A stretch of 64,000 bases of DNA from the NCBI GenBank assembly GCA_963971305.1, contig OZ020316.1:17750745-17814744 (forward strand). Direction: 5' to 3'. A model generated the notes under the pieces. It did not search any database, was not told the origin of the DNA, and was given only the letters and a program-made list of their open reading frames with translations. Positions 23,830 to 36,598 of this stretch are shown piece after piece. The translations under genes were made by a program, and so were the position numbers. The DNA is from Arcuatula senhousia (lineage: Eukaryota > Mollusca > Bivalvia > Mytilida > Mytilidae). Numbering within the stretch: position 1 is the first letter of the stretch; the number at the start of each line of letters is the position of its first letter.

Positions 23830-24300
23830 GTTAACCCTAATGGGGTCATCAATTAATTTCGTCTCGATATTGACTTTTGTAGAGCTTAACAAGCTAAAAA
23901 TCGTGATTTTGTGAAAAATAACAATTAAGGGGTTGCACTTAGTCGTGCTAAGAATATCCCCACTTGACCACTCAGAAAACAGGAAGTAGATGTGCCACTG
24001 ACCTGGAAAGAGGAGGCGCAATACAAATCATCATGCTTAAGCTATAAACAAAATTTGAAATCAATACCTTCAATAGAAGCCGAGCAATCTTTTTCGAAAA
24101 TTTTCTATTTTAGACCCTTAAAAAACTCTTAGTCGGCACAGGAAACAGGAAGTGGGTGCGCGACGGACCTGGAAAGGGGATCCACGATACAACTCATCAT
24201 GTTACAGCTGTATACCAAATTTGAAATCAATCACTTCACTAGAAGCTGAGAAATCTGTTACGAAAGTTTATTACGGACGGACAGACGGACGGACAAGGTG
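23830..24300. repeat. mussel-type dispersed repeats with GGAC tail
   Basis: Two related segments. Each has an 'aacaggaagt(a/g)g' start, a 'gacctggaaag' middle, then 'aaatttgaaatcaat' and 'agaagc(c/t)gag(a/c)aatct'. The second ends gacggacagacggacggaca. Similar segments recur at 35690-35990 and 62790-63125. Confidence 0.7.
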
Positions 24301-24304
24301 ATTG

Positions 24305-25255
24305 CAATTTAGCCAACTCTCTAACGAGTGGAAGTAAAAAAACAAGATTGCTACACGTAGCCATGTGTCCCCCACCGCTGCATGAAAAATGTGTGGTATG
24401 TCAATTCGAGCGATATATTCTCTGAGAAACGATAGAAATTGGTTGTCAAAAGATGGGATGATAGTTCCCTATCAGTATGTAAAGTTTCAGCAACATCCGT
24501 TCAGTAGTATCCGAGGAGTTGCACCCACAAAAAATGACAAAGTCCCTTTTTTTGGACCGGAAAATTACAAATTCGTAAATAACTCGAAAACTGTAAATAT
24601 TGCTTCAAATTTTTTTTTCGTATTATTATAGAGTACTTTTTGCTATATCAGCCTACAAAATTTCAGAACCCTGTGCACCTAGGTAACCGAGATATTGGAT
24701 GTCCTATATTTTGACCTTTTCTTCCCTGTTTCCATGGAATCTGCGGCCATTTTGAAAATTTCAAATATGGGATGATCACCTTCTAATAGTACCCTATCAG
24801 TGTGTAAAGTTTCAGCAACATCCATTCAGTATTATCCAAGGAGTTGCACCCACAAAAACGTTTGACAAAGTCCCATTTTTCGAACTGAAAAATCACAAAT
24901 TCGTAAATAACTCGAAAACCGTAAATATCACTTCAAAATTTTTTCATATTATTATAGAGTACCTTTTGCTCTATCAGCCGACAAAATTTCAGAACCCTGT
25001 GCACCTAGGTAACCGAGATATTGAATGTCCTATATTTTGACCTTTCTTCCCTGTTTCCATGGAAACGGCGGCCATTTTGAAAATTTCAAATATGGGATGA
25101 TCACCTACTGTTGGTACCCTATCAGTGTGTAAAGTTTCAGCAACATCTGTTCAGTAGTGTCCGAGGAGTTGCACCCACAAAAAACGTGACGGACGGAAGG
25201 ACGGACGGAGACCATTACTAAGTCACTCCGTCGCGTTGCGGCGGGGTACAAAAAA
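24305..25255. repeat. 325-bp tandem repeat, nearly three units
   Basis: 'ccctatcagt(a/g)tgtaaagttt' recurs at 24467, 24792 and 25117, exactly 325 bp apart. The block opens with 'aacaagattgctacacgtag' and closes with a gacggacg run and 'gcgttgcggcggggtac'. A tccatggaaac palindrome occurs in each unit. Confidence 0.88.
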
Positions 25256-27769
25256 TTCCAGGCACCAAAGCAGGTACACATCAAAAAGACAGTCAATTTG
25301 GTTTTGCTGTATATATGCATATTTCAATAATAATCTCTGATTTAGCATCGTTTGAAAAAAAAGGCATCTAATGGGACATTAAATGATACCCCTGCACGAC
25401 ATTCATCAAAGTTCAATATATTTGTATACTAAACATCTATATAGAGAAAAGAAATGAGTTATCTTTCTTAGACCAGAAAATTTCATCATTTTCAAATTTG
25501 GAAAATTAACAAAGTGGCAAATCTTCAATAATGTTTTTTTCAGATCATCCTGAAAATTGATCTTGACCTGTATTTTTTGTACTCAACAGCTGTGCAAAAT
25601 ATCATTCAAATCCTTTGACATGTTTTCAAGTTATCATTCAGAAACCTTTGGGGAACGGACAGACTGACGGATGGATAGACACTGAAAGAACTGAAGGTAT
25701 AACATAATACCAGGCCAGTTCGTGTGTCCAGGTATAACAACCAAAGGTATCAAAAGAAATGTACCTGAAAGTACTATGCCAATTTACAAATACATTGTAA
25801 TCTATATGGCATGTATACAAATACAAATGTAGTTTGAATTAAAAATATATCATTTATTTTCAAATGATTATTACATGTCTATAGCAAGTTTCAAAGTACA
25901 TGTAACTTAGATTTCTTGTAGATAAATAACAGATCTCTCAAAATTGCAATTGCACAAATCGAACAATACGCAGGTTATATTTTTTTAACATATATAACAT
26001 AAATATTATTTTGTTTAAGCACATGTTTGATTTTATTAGACTTTTTAATCATAGTACCGGTAATCATTGAGTAAGCATAAATGTGTATGAGCACAATGGA
26101 ATATGCTACATGTATGTAATAAATGGTGTTTTGCCAGTATAATTTGTTGAAAATAAAGGTAACAACAAAACTACCGAATGGGGATGATCAATTCCATATA
26201 TATCAAGCCGGGACAAAGCAAAGATGTACCAGAGAAATTGAAGATCGACAAATAGTTCTAAGAAATTTGGAATTAACAGTTAGATGAAAACATTTTACAT
26301 CTTTTTGATGAAAAATTATAACAGCACTTGGCTTGTTTTGTCTAGTTGCATCCAGTTTATGAGTAACTACTGCCAGGTTAAGAAAACTGATACACTTACA
26401 TTATTGAAAAATATACATAAAAATATAAAGTTAACACATAACAACAAAACAAGATGTCAATTTATTACAGACTACGATGAGTGGTTTTCAGTATAAGTTA
26501 ACTTATGCTTTGCATACATCAATTTACGTATAAATATTGCATATTCAGGTGTTTTATTTTTGAGAATTTTTTTTGACTGGGTATATAATGACAATTACTA
26601 CTTTTACTGTACTATAGCATGGGCACATGTTTCTATCAATGTTAGGGTTAACTATCAATATATAAAGTTCAGACAGAAACAAGAAACTCAGTACTAAATC
26701 TAGGCCGGGGTGGAAAATTGTTAAAAATTCATTTAAACACTTTAACATGTATATGTTGTGTACAAGTTACAACATGTACAGAAATATTGTACAAGTTATG
26801 ACAAAAATATTAAACATACCCTGAACATTATTAGATATGACAAATTAAATACAATGGAATAAAATTATGAAACAACTGTTTCAAGAAATGTGTATCAATA
26901 GCTACCAGATGCAACAAAATTTAGCCGTTTACACCTGAAGATAATGACACAATCAGATATTAAAGTTTGCGTTCTTCATTTTGCAAAAGAGGTTTTTCAT
27001 GGTGTCATCTGGAACTTAATTATTGTGATTTTCTACAGAATTTGGTGAATTGAAGTTGATTTTGCCATTCAGATTGTTATTAGAATCTGTGAAAATTTGT
27101 TAGCCATCAAATTTCATAAAATTCCTGGATGAAAGCTACATATGTCAAAATTTTCTTCAACCTGTACAATATTTCTGTACATGTTATAACTTGTACAATA
27201 TTGCAACTTGTACACAACATATATAAAGAAAAACTAACATCTAAATAGTAAAGTTTCATACATATGATAAAAAACCATACATTTGGATTTATTAAAATAT
27301 GAGTATTAACCATATACATATCTAATATTAAGAATAAAAAAAGATATCATAGAAAAAAAAGACAAATATATGAAAAAACTTTTAATTGAAGAAAATTTGC
27401 ATTTGATATAGCACCAAAAACAATCTCATAGTATTGACTTATTCAATCAAGAGAATAATTCTACTGGTTGGAAAAATGAAGATCAAGGATATATCATACT
27501 GTGAAAGTACATGTACTTAAATTCATGGGTATCAATTTTTGTGGATTGGAAGTAAATTGTATATTTGTGGATTTATAAATTTGTGGTTTTAAAACATTCT
27601 CTATTGAAAGCAATGATTTTTTCTCTATTTGTTGGGAATTTATTTTGTGGTTTGCCCAACCCATGAAAACCATGAAAATTGGTACCCAACTTATATCAAT
27701 ATTTTCACTGCTCAGAAGTTAATAATAATAGGAGTTATCTAACTTTAAGTGTTAAGGATCCCTTAATAA
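25256..27769. other. AT-rich region without recognised genes
   Basis: Contains one copy of the 'aaaactaccgaac' repeat (26155-26260). Otherwise no coding exon, array or element was identified. Confidence 0.4.
26155..26260 (+). repeat. dispersed repeat ('aaaactaccgaac' family), copy 3
   Basis: 'ggtaacaacaaaactaccga' and 'gtaccagagaaattg...gatcg'. A shorter and more diverged copy. Confidence 0.5.
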
Positions 27770-28027
27770 CTTTTTATCGGTAATAGCGGCTTTTTCCTTT
27801 GATCTCATCTGCCTGATATTTTTTAGTATCATGGACTGTCCGTGATACAAGAAAATATCAGGTGGGTGCACTTGATAACTGTGACGTCATTACCGATAAA
27901 AAGAATATTATATACTTTCCTTTTTGATACTATCTACATCTAGTCTCCTATCAGACTCGTCCTACCGGACTCGTCTGATACTCACCTAGATATAGATAGT
28001 ATCAAAAAGGGAAGTACATAATATTCT
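27770..28027. mobile_element. double foldback element
   Basis: The first hairpin has ctttttatcggtaat (27770-27784) pairing with attaccgataaaaag (27889-27903), with nested inner arms. The second has 27902-27943 pairing with 27986-28027, 42-nt arms with about four mismatches, and an inner stem tatcagac/gtctgata. The two hairpins abut. Non-coding. Confidence 0.82.
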
Positions 28028-28029
28028 AT

Positions 28030-30218
28030 ATCTAATAGACTAACAATTTCTCCTGCCTGTGGGAACTAAATCGAAAGTTTACAGCAGGAGAGCAATCAGC
28101 ACATGCTGCTATACAAAAAACAATGCCAATCAGGCCAACTTTAAAGTTGTGTGTTTCCCCTTACTTAATTACCGATCCCATATTATAGAGCCCTATCAAA
28201 TATTTTACTAACATTTTCAAAGAAAATATCTAATTTTTTAACAGATTTGTTAAAGTTTAAAAAAAAAACTTCCTACCTACCTACTTAAAAAACTTACTAG
28301 TATGTAGCATCACATGAGGGAAAACAGATTATTTATTCAGGTTTGCCTAAATACATGTATATATTTCTTAAATATCTAAACCATTGTTTAAGCTAAGACT
28401 ATAGATACAGTACTCCAAGAGACATACAGTGTGGCTATGATAAGTAGTCGCTGAGAAAACTGTTACAAAAATTCTATCCCCACCCGCCTGCTGACCCACA
28501 TCCACCATATTATAAGCAAGATTTTTCACTTTGTCAAAAATGTGAAATGGAAACTTTTAGTGAAAGCAGGTTACATAGAAATTGTATACTATGATGTAAA
28601 AAGCAAACTGAAAAGATCCATTTTCAGCAAACCACTTTCAATTCCAAAAATTTCCATGCTGATTTTAATTTTTTTTACAATCTCAATGAAAATAAATATG
28701 TAAAAAAAAACTTCACTTTTCAGAGAAATATTCTTAACATTTACCAGAAAAGTGACAGCTGCTTGGAAAAGTAAAAAGAATTAGTATACAGAAACTGAAA
28801 CAAAATTTGTACTAACTACATTAATTTTGTTAACTACATTTCATAGTCTAATTACTAAACACTCAAAAATATACAAACAGATCTCGTATAGCAAAATATA
28901 TACAGTAAATATGTTAAAACATTGCACAGAAAATGAGTATATTAAACAAAAAAAATATTGCACTTTCCATCATATATTAAAAACAACAACACAGGTTTAT
29001 GAACAGTGTGACTGTCTATGTATTATTAATCCTAAAAGTACAACAAAATGTAGTAGAAAATACCACCATGTTAAATGTAAACTTTAAAATACAATACATT
29101 TTAACCAGTAATCATCTGTAGATAAATGCAGAGGGTATGACACATGTATGAAAGCTTTCAATTAATAGATTCTAGTGAAAATCTTTAAATTGTTTAAAGT
29201 AAATCCTGCACTAATTTCCAGTGTTAGATATAAGTACTTGCCCCATTGCCCTTCACAGTTGGAATTGAGAGGGGCAAGTTTAAGTCTATAACCAGTTACA
29301 TTGTACCAAATGCACAAGTAAAAATAATATTTTTTTACAATGAAGAAATAGAGGTAACACACTTTGTTCATTGAAGGGCAAGTTAAATCAACATGTACAA
29401 ACATGGACATGTATTGACTTGTCCGCCAGGCAGTCTTTTACAAAAATTAATTTCTAACACTGAAATTCATATTACTTTTTCCAACAATCTGAACAAAGTT
29501 CCATGGGTATTAAAGAGGATAAGGAGCTTGGGTTTTGTTTAGAAAACGTCGCTGCAGACCTATATCTAGGTATAGTCATGACGTTAAACTCCCCAGTCAG
29601 TGTGGGTTTTGTTTTGTTTTCGGAGTGGGGGGTGGGGTATTTTAGGTACTGTAGACATGGTACATGTAAATGGAGGATACATGTATTTCTGTGTGGTTTA
29701 AATCTACATTATCCGTTAAATAAGATTCACATGGTTGATAATTTTTGTAAACCCCCCCATCTCTAAATCTCTTATAAATTGGCATTTAACCTAATGGTTT
29801 TATTTTGGCAATTAAGCTGTTGATACCTCAAGACTGTTCAGTTTAAAAAAAAATTGTTGTCTGCTCTTATAAGTGGATGTTGATAAAAAAGCAAGGTAAA
29901 AGCATGGCACAAAGTTCAATTAAGAAACTTATTCTTGTCATTTCAGAAAAGACCATATCCAAAAAGCAAATGATGAAATAAGGAATATACAGGTTTGATT
30001 TTAAAGCAAATTGTTATAATGCCAAACAATGTGTGTGCTGTTACATGTATGTTAACAAAAACATAGCCTTATGGAACAAGTCTTTCAAACATAGACAACA
30101 GTGTAAAAATAGAATGCCCTAAGATAAGACCATATAAGGTCATGTTTCCTTAATTATACTGTGGTTTCATTACTTTTTTAGAGGATCTAAGTTAGTGGAT
30201 TCTACATGGCACAAAAAG
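28030..30218. other. AT-rich region, unassigned
   Basis: One fragment at 28406-28480 joins a terminus resembling the foldback element at 56767 ('tacagtactccaagagacat') to a piece like 62880-62920 ('gctgagaaaactgtta'). Otherwise nothing was identified. Confidence 0.4.
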
Positions 30219-30685
30219 GAGGGTGGTAAAGGGGGTACTGTGCACGGCTGAACGGCAAATAAAAAGTGGCTTTCACGATGAACGGAAAATAATTCTTGCT
30301 GATATCAATGCACAATAAATAAAGAAACAAAATATTATTCGTTAATGAAGGAAAATTCCTGAATTTTGCTCAGTTTTTGACAGTTTTGACAGGTGCGTAT
30401 TCTTGAAACAGTACAACACTGCAAGGAGTAGGCGAAAAATTGAGAAGTTCTCGAATTTTATGATTTCTTGGTGAACAATATTTTGTATAGCATTTTTTGT
30501 CTAAAATACCATGAACAAAAAATAGTCCATGGAAATCACGAAACACAAAAAATAAATTAAGGCGAACACTATGAACTATAAGCCCCCTATGTACGGCTGA
30601 ACAAGAAATAAAAAATTCAGAAATTGATGAACAGAAAATTAAAAATGTCAAACATGGTGCACGAAAAAAACCCTTTATCACCCTA
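30219..30685. mobile_element. GGGTGGTAAAGGG inverted-repeat element, copy 1
   Basis: Ends gggtggtaaaggggg (30221) and ccctttatcaccc (30671-30683). The interior is a string of degenerate A-rich units such as 'gcacggctgaacggcaaata' and 'cacgatgaacggaaaataat'. aaaaag occurs on both sides as a possible 6-bp target duplication. The 180-codon minus-strand reading frame overlapping it is judged incidental. Confidence 0.65.
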
Positions 30686-30933
30686 AAAAAGAAATCAATT
30701 AAACACTTTGTTGGATTCATATTAATGTGACTGACTGTCAACCACAAAAACTGGTATCTCATCAATTTATGAAACCACAGTATATGAACATTGATGAATA
30801 TAATTACAATGCAGATAAATGCATTTTCTATATATATATATGTAGATTCAAAACCAATACACCATGTACATTGTACACCATATACACATGTACATAGGGA
30901 CTCCTTTCTCATGTTCCTCCTCGCAGAAATTTT

Positions 30934-31052
30934 CTAATTCCTCTTTGGTCCATCTTTTTTCTTCTTTTCAGCTTGAGAAATAGTACGCACCACAAACAAT
31001 AACAAAAAGATGGGCAGCAAAAAAGGCAGGAGTAAAACAGACTTAGGGTCAC
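30934..31052 (-). CDS. putative dually membrane-anchored protein, C-terminal exon with TM segment
   Basis: This 119-bp terminal exon follows a ccttattcag acceptor. Its first two bases complete a Ser codon begun in the 31455-32103 exon. It then reads DPK followed by a strongly hydrophobic stretch of about 21 residues (SVLLLPFLLPIFLLLFVVRT), a short basic tail (AEKKKKDGPKRN) and TAG. The predicted total is 255 residues. The topology suggests a tail-anchored protein with a cytosolic N-terminus. The acceptor lies in a tandem duplication of about 60 bp (31033-31149), so a second, upstream AG also exists and could give an alternative transcript. Confidence 0.7.
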
Positions 31053-31149
31053 CTGAATAAGGAAATAAATAAAACATTACAGATACATGTATATAAAACA
31101 GACTTAGGGACTCACCTGAAATAAATAAAACATTACAGATATACATGTA
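31033..31149. repeat. tandem duplication of about 57 bp at a splice acceptor
   Basis: Two copies of a unit running from 'taaaacagacttaggg' through the acceptor sequence and 'aataaaacattacagat'. It places two 3' splice sites before the terminal exon of the tail-anchored protein gene. Confidence 0.85.
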
Positions 31150-31454
31150 CATGTACAAATGTATATGACTCTAACATTTAAATCCTTGCATCTAACATGT
31201 CTAAAAAGTAAAAATTGAAAGGGTCCATTCAAATTCTATACTGTTTTAAAATAAAAAAAACACATATTTTTGGTATACATGTATGTACAACTGTAAGATG
31301 ACATTGATCTTTATCCACTAGTGTTTATTCCAAGCAATTGTTTTTACATTTGATTCTAAAGTAAAACTTTACCATGTTTACACAATGAACAACATTTTAT
31401 GCTTCAAAATATATCTAAAAATAAAATGTAGAATCATGATAATCATAATCATAC

Positions 31455-32103
31455 TTAGATTAAGGCTGTCAAAAGCAGGAATTCTTTGGATTTTATCAGC
31501 TTTCTGAATTTCAGAACAGGATTTCGTGGAATCTCTCACAGTTTTTACTGGGATAACCTCTCCCTTGTCAGCACTCTTCAATGAAATATTTTGATTAACT
31601 TTAACATCACAGATATTTGTCTTGTCATGTTTATTTAATATTTTGTCTTTGGTTTTCAGTATCAGGTCTTTAGTTGGACTCTGTCTCGTCTTTGCCTTGA
31701 ACAGATAAGCATATTTACGTCTGTCGGCTTCTTGCATGGCATGCAATCTAATTTGATTCATTCTTTCTTCCATTTTCTCCACTCTAACATTTTGTTCATT
31801 TTGAAGATTTAGAAGGGCTGGGTGTCCATCAACTTTTATATCCTTATAAGAAATAGTGCTAGTCTTCAGCAGTGACTTCCCTTCATTGAAATCGTTTGTT
31901 ATTGGCATGGTAACCCATTTTGGTTTGTTACCTGGCTTAGAGTTTGTAATAAACGGTTCGCTCGCATGAGAAAAACGGTCGACATCTATTTGACTTATCT
32001 GTCTATCTAAATAACCATGGTTACCAGGGACATTTCTGTTAATGTAGTCTGAAAGTTCTTTGTGGTATTTGTTCTTTTTCTTTTTTGAATGGACATGACC
32101 CAT
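31455..32103 (-). CDS. putative dually membrane-anchored protein, main coding exon
   Basis: The family is not recognised. The exon opens at a tatatttcag acceptor (exon start 32111). Eight 5'UTR bases precede the ATG. It encodes 216 residues plus one base, ending CTAA|gtatga. The N-terminus MGHVHSKKKK fits an N-myristoylation site (Gly2, Ser6) followed by a polybasic stretch, so membrane attachment is plausible. Residues 50-75 hold a Trp/Pro-containing segment (PKWVTMPITNDF). Residues 98-138 are rich in Glu, Gln, Arg and Lys and look like an amphipathic helix or short coiled coil (VEKMEERMNQIRLHAMQEAD). Residues 140-210 are Lys-rich and probably disordered. The phase-1 end joins cleanly to the exon at 30934-31052. 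Confidence 0.75.
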
Positions 32104-33890
32104 TGTAAAATCTGAAATATACATAAATAGTTAAATACATGTGTAGAGATTCATACAATGTTAATATTACAAGTAATTTATCAACTTTTGGGATGCTAGA
32201 TTAAACTACCTACAATGTACTGGATCCCTAAATTACACAAAAATCAATATAAATCTCATTTCATATATATATCTGGTTGTTTGTAGAATTTGTATATTGT
32301 ACATGTAGCTAGATAATATGCTCCTGAAGGGAGCAATAATGGTAGAAATGTCAATATTTTAGTTGTACTATGAGCTGAATTTTCCTTCAACTTCCAATTT
32401 AGCATGCTTGTTTTCTCGAACTTTTGGTGTCTTTTATACGCTTTTTTCATTACGATTTGAATGTCATTAAGAGCACATGGGACCCACAAGAAAAGCTTGT
32501 TTGTTTTTCCTTTCAAATATATTTTGTTTCAATTGATATCGAATTTGTATAAACATGATAAACAAATATTTGTTTTTGCTTGTAAAATATTAAAAGAAAC
32601 GTTTTAACTTTGAACAGGAGCATCACAGGTTTTACATGCCTCAAATTACATGAATCTGTTCCGTTGAACCTACAAAATGTACATGTACATGTACAAAATG
32701 TATCATGACTATAAAATTGAAAATAAAGAAGTTTAGTCACATCGTGCACATAGGCTTTCCTTTTTCTTTTGCTTTTATTTCATGTATTTATGTACATTTT
32801 GTACATGTAAATGACATACTAGGATGACTAGTAGTAGTAATGATGCAAATATTAAGATGATATCCGGGGTCTACTATTATAGAGGAAAAAATACAAAATA
32901 TATGACTACGAACATGATGAAAGAGTAAATTAAAAAAAAGAGTTTGGTATATGCACATGATGTACATTCTTTTTTTTTTATAAACCAATGAGTAATCACT
33001 TTGGGGATCTTGGACAATGTACATGTATTTGGATATACATGTATTTTTGGTTGTGCCGCCTAAAATATCCCCAAGTACAAGATCTCAAAAGGGATTAAAG
33101 TAGTTCTAATACTAAAACCCTCTTGTACTCGCTTACTGCATGGCAATGGTTTTAATGGATTTTGACCTAAGAATGTTGTGTTTTTAATCACAAAATCCTA
33201 CTTTTATATAATATTGAGCCTGAACTTCAAAGTAAAATAAATGATAAAAAAAGTGACAAAATTATCGCCAAAACTTATATATCTATGGAATTTTTTTTAA
33301 AAATTATGCATTTTAAAGTTTCCCTGTCCACATGCTGACTCTCTAAATCCATTTCAAATATGGAGAAGGATAAACATAAGATTTCCACCTGCTCCATTGC
33401 CAGTGTTTTTGTTTGCTTGATTTTACCTCTGAATACAGTCTGTTTCCCCTAGTAAATTTCTTTTAAAATCATGCAAAATTCCCAAAATTATCAATTAACC
33501 CCCCCTCCCTATTTTGGGTTCCCAAATACCTAATTTTTGTAATTTTTCTTCCCAAAACATACAGGAGGGGGCTGCTTTGAAAGAGGGCTGATTGTGGGTA
33601 ATGGGGCCCTTTTGTAAAATGTAGCTCTGCTTAATCAAAAAGATATTTATTTAGGAGCTATACATGAACGTCAAGTACAATACATGTACATGTACATGTA
33701 TTATTATTGCAAAGTACTAGATTTAATCAATGTCTGAACATGATAAATTTTGAGATGAATTTTACAACCATATTTCACAAAAGTTGTAGTATTAATGTTA
33801 GTTGCCATATTCACAGTTTTTTTTAAGTGCCCTCCCCCTTTTTGCAAATCTAACATCATTGTACGTCTAAAATCTTTTAAATATTCATAG

Positions 33891-34093
33891 TGGGTGGTAA
33901 AGGGTTTTTTTCGTGCATCGTGTTGAGCAATTTTTATTTCCCGTTCAGCCGTGCATAGAGGTTCATCGTGCATCGTGCTCCTCTATTTCATTTTTCGTTC
34001 ATCGTGATTATCATTTTTTTATTGGCCGTTCATCGTGATTGTCATTTTTTATTGGCCGTTCATCCGTGCACGTACCCCCCCTTTACCACCCCC
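33891..34093. mobile_element. GGGTGGTAAAGGG inverted-repeat element, copy 2
   Basis: Ends gggtggtaaaggg (33892) and ccctttaccaccc (34080-34092). It is flanked by perfect 7-bp direct repeats ttcatag (33884-33890 and 34094-34100). The interior repeats 'cgttcatcgtgatt(a/g)tcat' and related units. It lies in the 5' intron of the tail-anchored protein gene. Confidence 0.75.
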
Positions 34094-34310
34094 TTCATAG
34101 TTCTGTCATGGACAATCTTACTTTTATGAAATTGTGTCCTCACGTAATCCGTTTTCAAACTTAACGTGTTTGACAATAGATATTTTGATCATTCTTACAT
34201 CCTTGCCACAAAATTGTCGAGGCGATGAGTCATAACATTAATCCTTTTTAATTGTTCCAAGATTCTCGTCATGTTTCGACTTAATAAAACTTGTGCTGAA
34301 AAATACTTAC

Positions 34311-34440
34311 ATCCTTTCTTGATCTACATAGTCAAAATTGTTCTCTGTGTCTGTATTTTGAAAGAATAGCTTTCTTTTCAAAGTTGATATTTCTGGTCGA
34401 TGTTTACAAATTTTTCAGATTACTCATTACAACTTCCGGT
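34311..34440 (-). promoter_or_regulatory. probable promoter and non-coding first exon of the tail-anchored protein gene
   Basis: On the minus strand an excellent donor, AAAGGAT|gtaagtat, occurs at 34311/34310. It lies about 2.2 kb upstream of the coding exon that begins at 32111. Just upstream is CCGGAAGT (34433-34440, minus strand), a classic ETS/GABP core-promoter motif. A palindromic TGACGTCA (CRE/ATF) lies at 34481-34488. There is no obvious TATA box. This combination is typical of broadly expressed metazoan promoters. Assignment as the 5'UTR exon of the 32103 gene is inference from strand, distance and splice sites. Confidence 0.5.
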
Positions 34441-35025
34441 GAATTTCTCAGCTTCCTTTTCCATTCATGCTGCTGTTTGCTGACGTCATTACTCGCAATC
34501 TGACACCAAAGAATTTTATGAATGAAAAAAAAAATAGATAGTGCACACTATAAAAGCACATTCAGACTTCTTGAGCACGTTCTATTAAAATGAGTCTTGA
34601 GATTTGTAAAACTCTTTAAATTATGGAAGGAAAGTTAGTTGTATTAAATAAGACTGAGATAATTAAACTAAATTAGTTTTAATTTTCTCAGATTAAAACG
34701 ATAATGTTATATAGTTTTTACCCCCTAAATAATCTGACTCATTCCATCCCCGGGGTAGGTTAAGGTGCCAATAAAATGGGTAGTTTTTGTTTTGTTTTTT
34801 GTTTTGGAAAATTTATATAATACAGTGGGAGCAAGTCCCTGTGAGTGGGTATTGTTTTAAGACAATTTTAAATAAAAACGGACATGCTTTTTAATTTTCA
34901 TTGAAAAAATTTTGTCTCATCACGTTTTGTCCATTTTATATATAAATATGCCCCATAAAATTCTGCATGTCCCCAGCGTGAATAAGCTCTGAGAAATAAT
35001 ATCCACCCTAATTATTCTGTATTTG

Positions 35026-35271
35026 CATGGACCTGTATATTTAGGCACGGACCTTTTGATTTTCTGGGGGGGGGGGCTGGGATTTTACCTTGAGCCGGGA
35101 AATTTTTTTGATCGCTTTGCGGGCCAGATTATTTTTTTCACACACTTATTGAGCAAGGAGATTATTATTTTTACAAAAATCAGGGCCGGGAATTTTTTTT
35201 CAAAAAAATCCCAGGCCCTCCCCCCCCCCCCGAAAATCAAATGGTCCGTGCCTTAGTATACAGGTCTATGG
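35026..35271. mobile_element. MITE-like inverted-repeat element
   Basis: The arms begin catggacctgtatatttagg (35026) and end with the inverted form ccttagtatacaggtctatg (35251-35270). They include 'gcacggacc..ttgattttc' and a G-run matched by a C-run. Arms are about 60 bp. No coding capacity. Confidence 0.8.
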
Positions 35272-35463
35272 TGTTTGGCAACAAGTAAAAGCTTCAATCA
35301 TTGGTATACAATATATAAATTCAATCCAATTTCATTTTTTATTAAATTTTATTCCCGGTATTTTAGGCCTATTGCTCGGTCGAACTCAATTACAATATCA
35401 GGGATTATTTAAGACTTTTCTTATTTCCAGATTACAATGAAGGAACCTAAGTGAGTACGCTCC

Positions 35464-35615
35464 TGTGGCGGATGCTGAAATTTTCAAACGGGGGGGGGGG
35501 GGCGCAATTATGAAAAAAACCTTCTGGGACCTCTTGTTTCATACAGTTCCTAACCAATTTTTTTGCCAAACAGGGGGGTGGGCGCCCGGTACGCCGGTCC
35601 TAGATCTGCCTTTGC
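35464..35615. repeat. short repeat with G-run, possibly a MITE
   Basis: Begins 'gtggcggatgctgaaatttt' with a run of about 15 G, and ends 'ctagatctgcctttg', a weak inverted match to the start. Boundaries are uncertain. Confidence 0.35.
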
Positions 35616-36598
35616 GCTCACATACACCACGCGTCCACATTATGGACAGAGATTATCTATTTCGAGTTGGGATTAAAAAAGTCACATTTGTTGTCTTTCC
35701 AAGTCGGCTCGTTAAACAGGAAGTAAAAGGGTGACAGACCTGAAAATGTATCCCACCATATGGGACTCCTAGAGATCCTAAAACTGACCAAAGCTACGTA
35801 CAATCTATCAAGTCGATCGACAGATCTAAAAACGTATCCCCACCTGAAGCTACATACCAAATATCAATAGTTGCTGAGATATCTGTGACGAAAATTTTCT
35901 ACCCCGAAATTTTAGTGAAAAAAGTCTAAGTCAGCTCGTTAAACAGGAAGAAGATGATCGACAGACCTGAAAATAAAGTCAATCAATAAAGTAAAATTGG
36001 AGAAATAAGAAAGTCAAATAGTTTACTAGGAGCCTACAGGGATTATTGAGACCAACACTTTTTTAAATCTTATATCATTTTCTTACTTTGTCGATTAAAT
36101 CAAAATATCGATTGCAGCATTAAAATTACCATTCATAGATATTCCCAAATAAGTATATTCAGTTACGGTCTCAATCAAAGCATTATTAAAATGGTATGCA
36201 TTTTTGAAAGTTTTACAATTTGAATAAAATACTAGTACTTTTGATTTTCTGTATTTACATCAGGTTTACATGATTCGCAGTAGGACTCTAAGTTATTCAA
36301 ACAATTTTGTAAACCTAAATCACAATGACAATAAAACAATTTCATCAGCTTATAGGAGTATATGATTAAGAGAGGAGTTACCAATGACCACTAGATTCAT
36401 ATCAATTAAGATAATTTGAATGATACACCAAGTCTTTTATAAAGAAATTGAACAGAATGGGTCAGCACATCTCCTCGCTTACTATCAGATGTTCAGATAG
36501 ACATGAAACTTTGACTAAGTCCGTTTCCGAATTTTTTATTCGATGTGATGTATCAGTATACATATATAAAACTATTTGATAAAACTGAGAAAAAGTAG

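Noticed and set aside
30370..30912. A 180-codon minus-strand reading frame
   Set aside because: It mostly overlaps the low-complexity interior of an inverted-repeat element and shows no domain.
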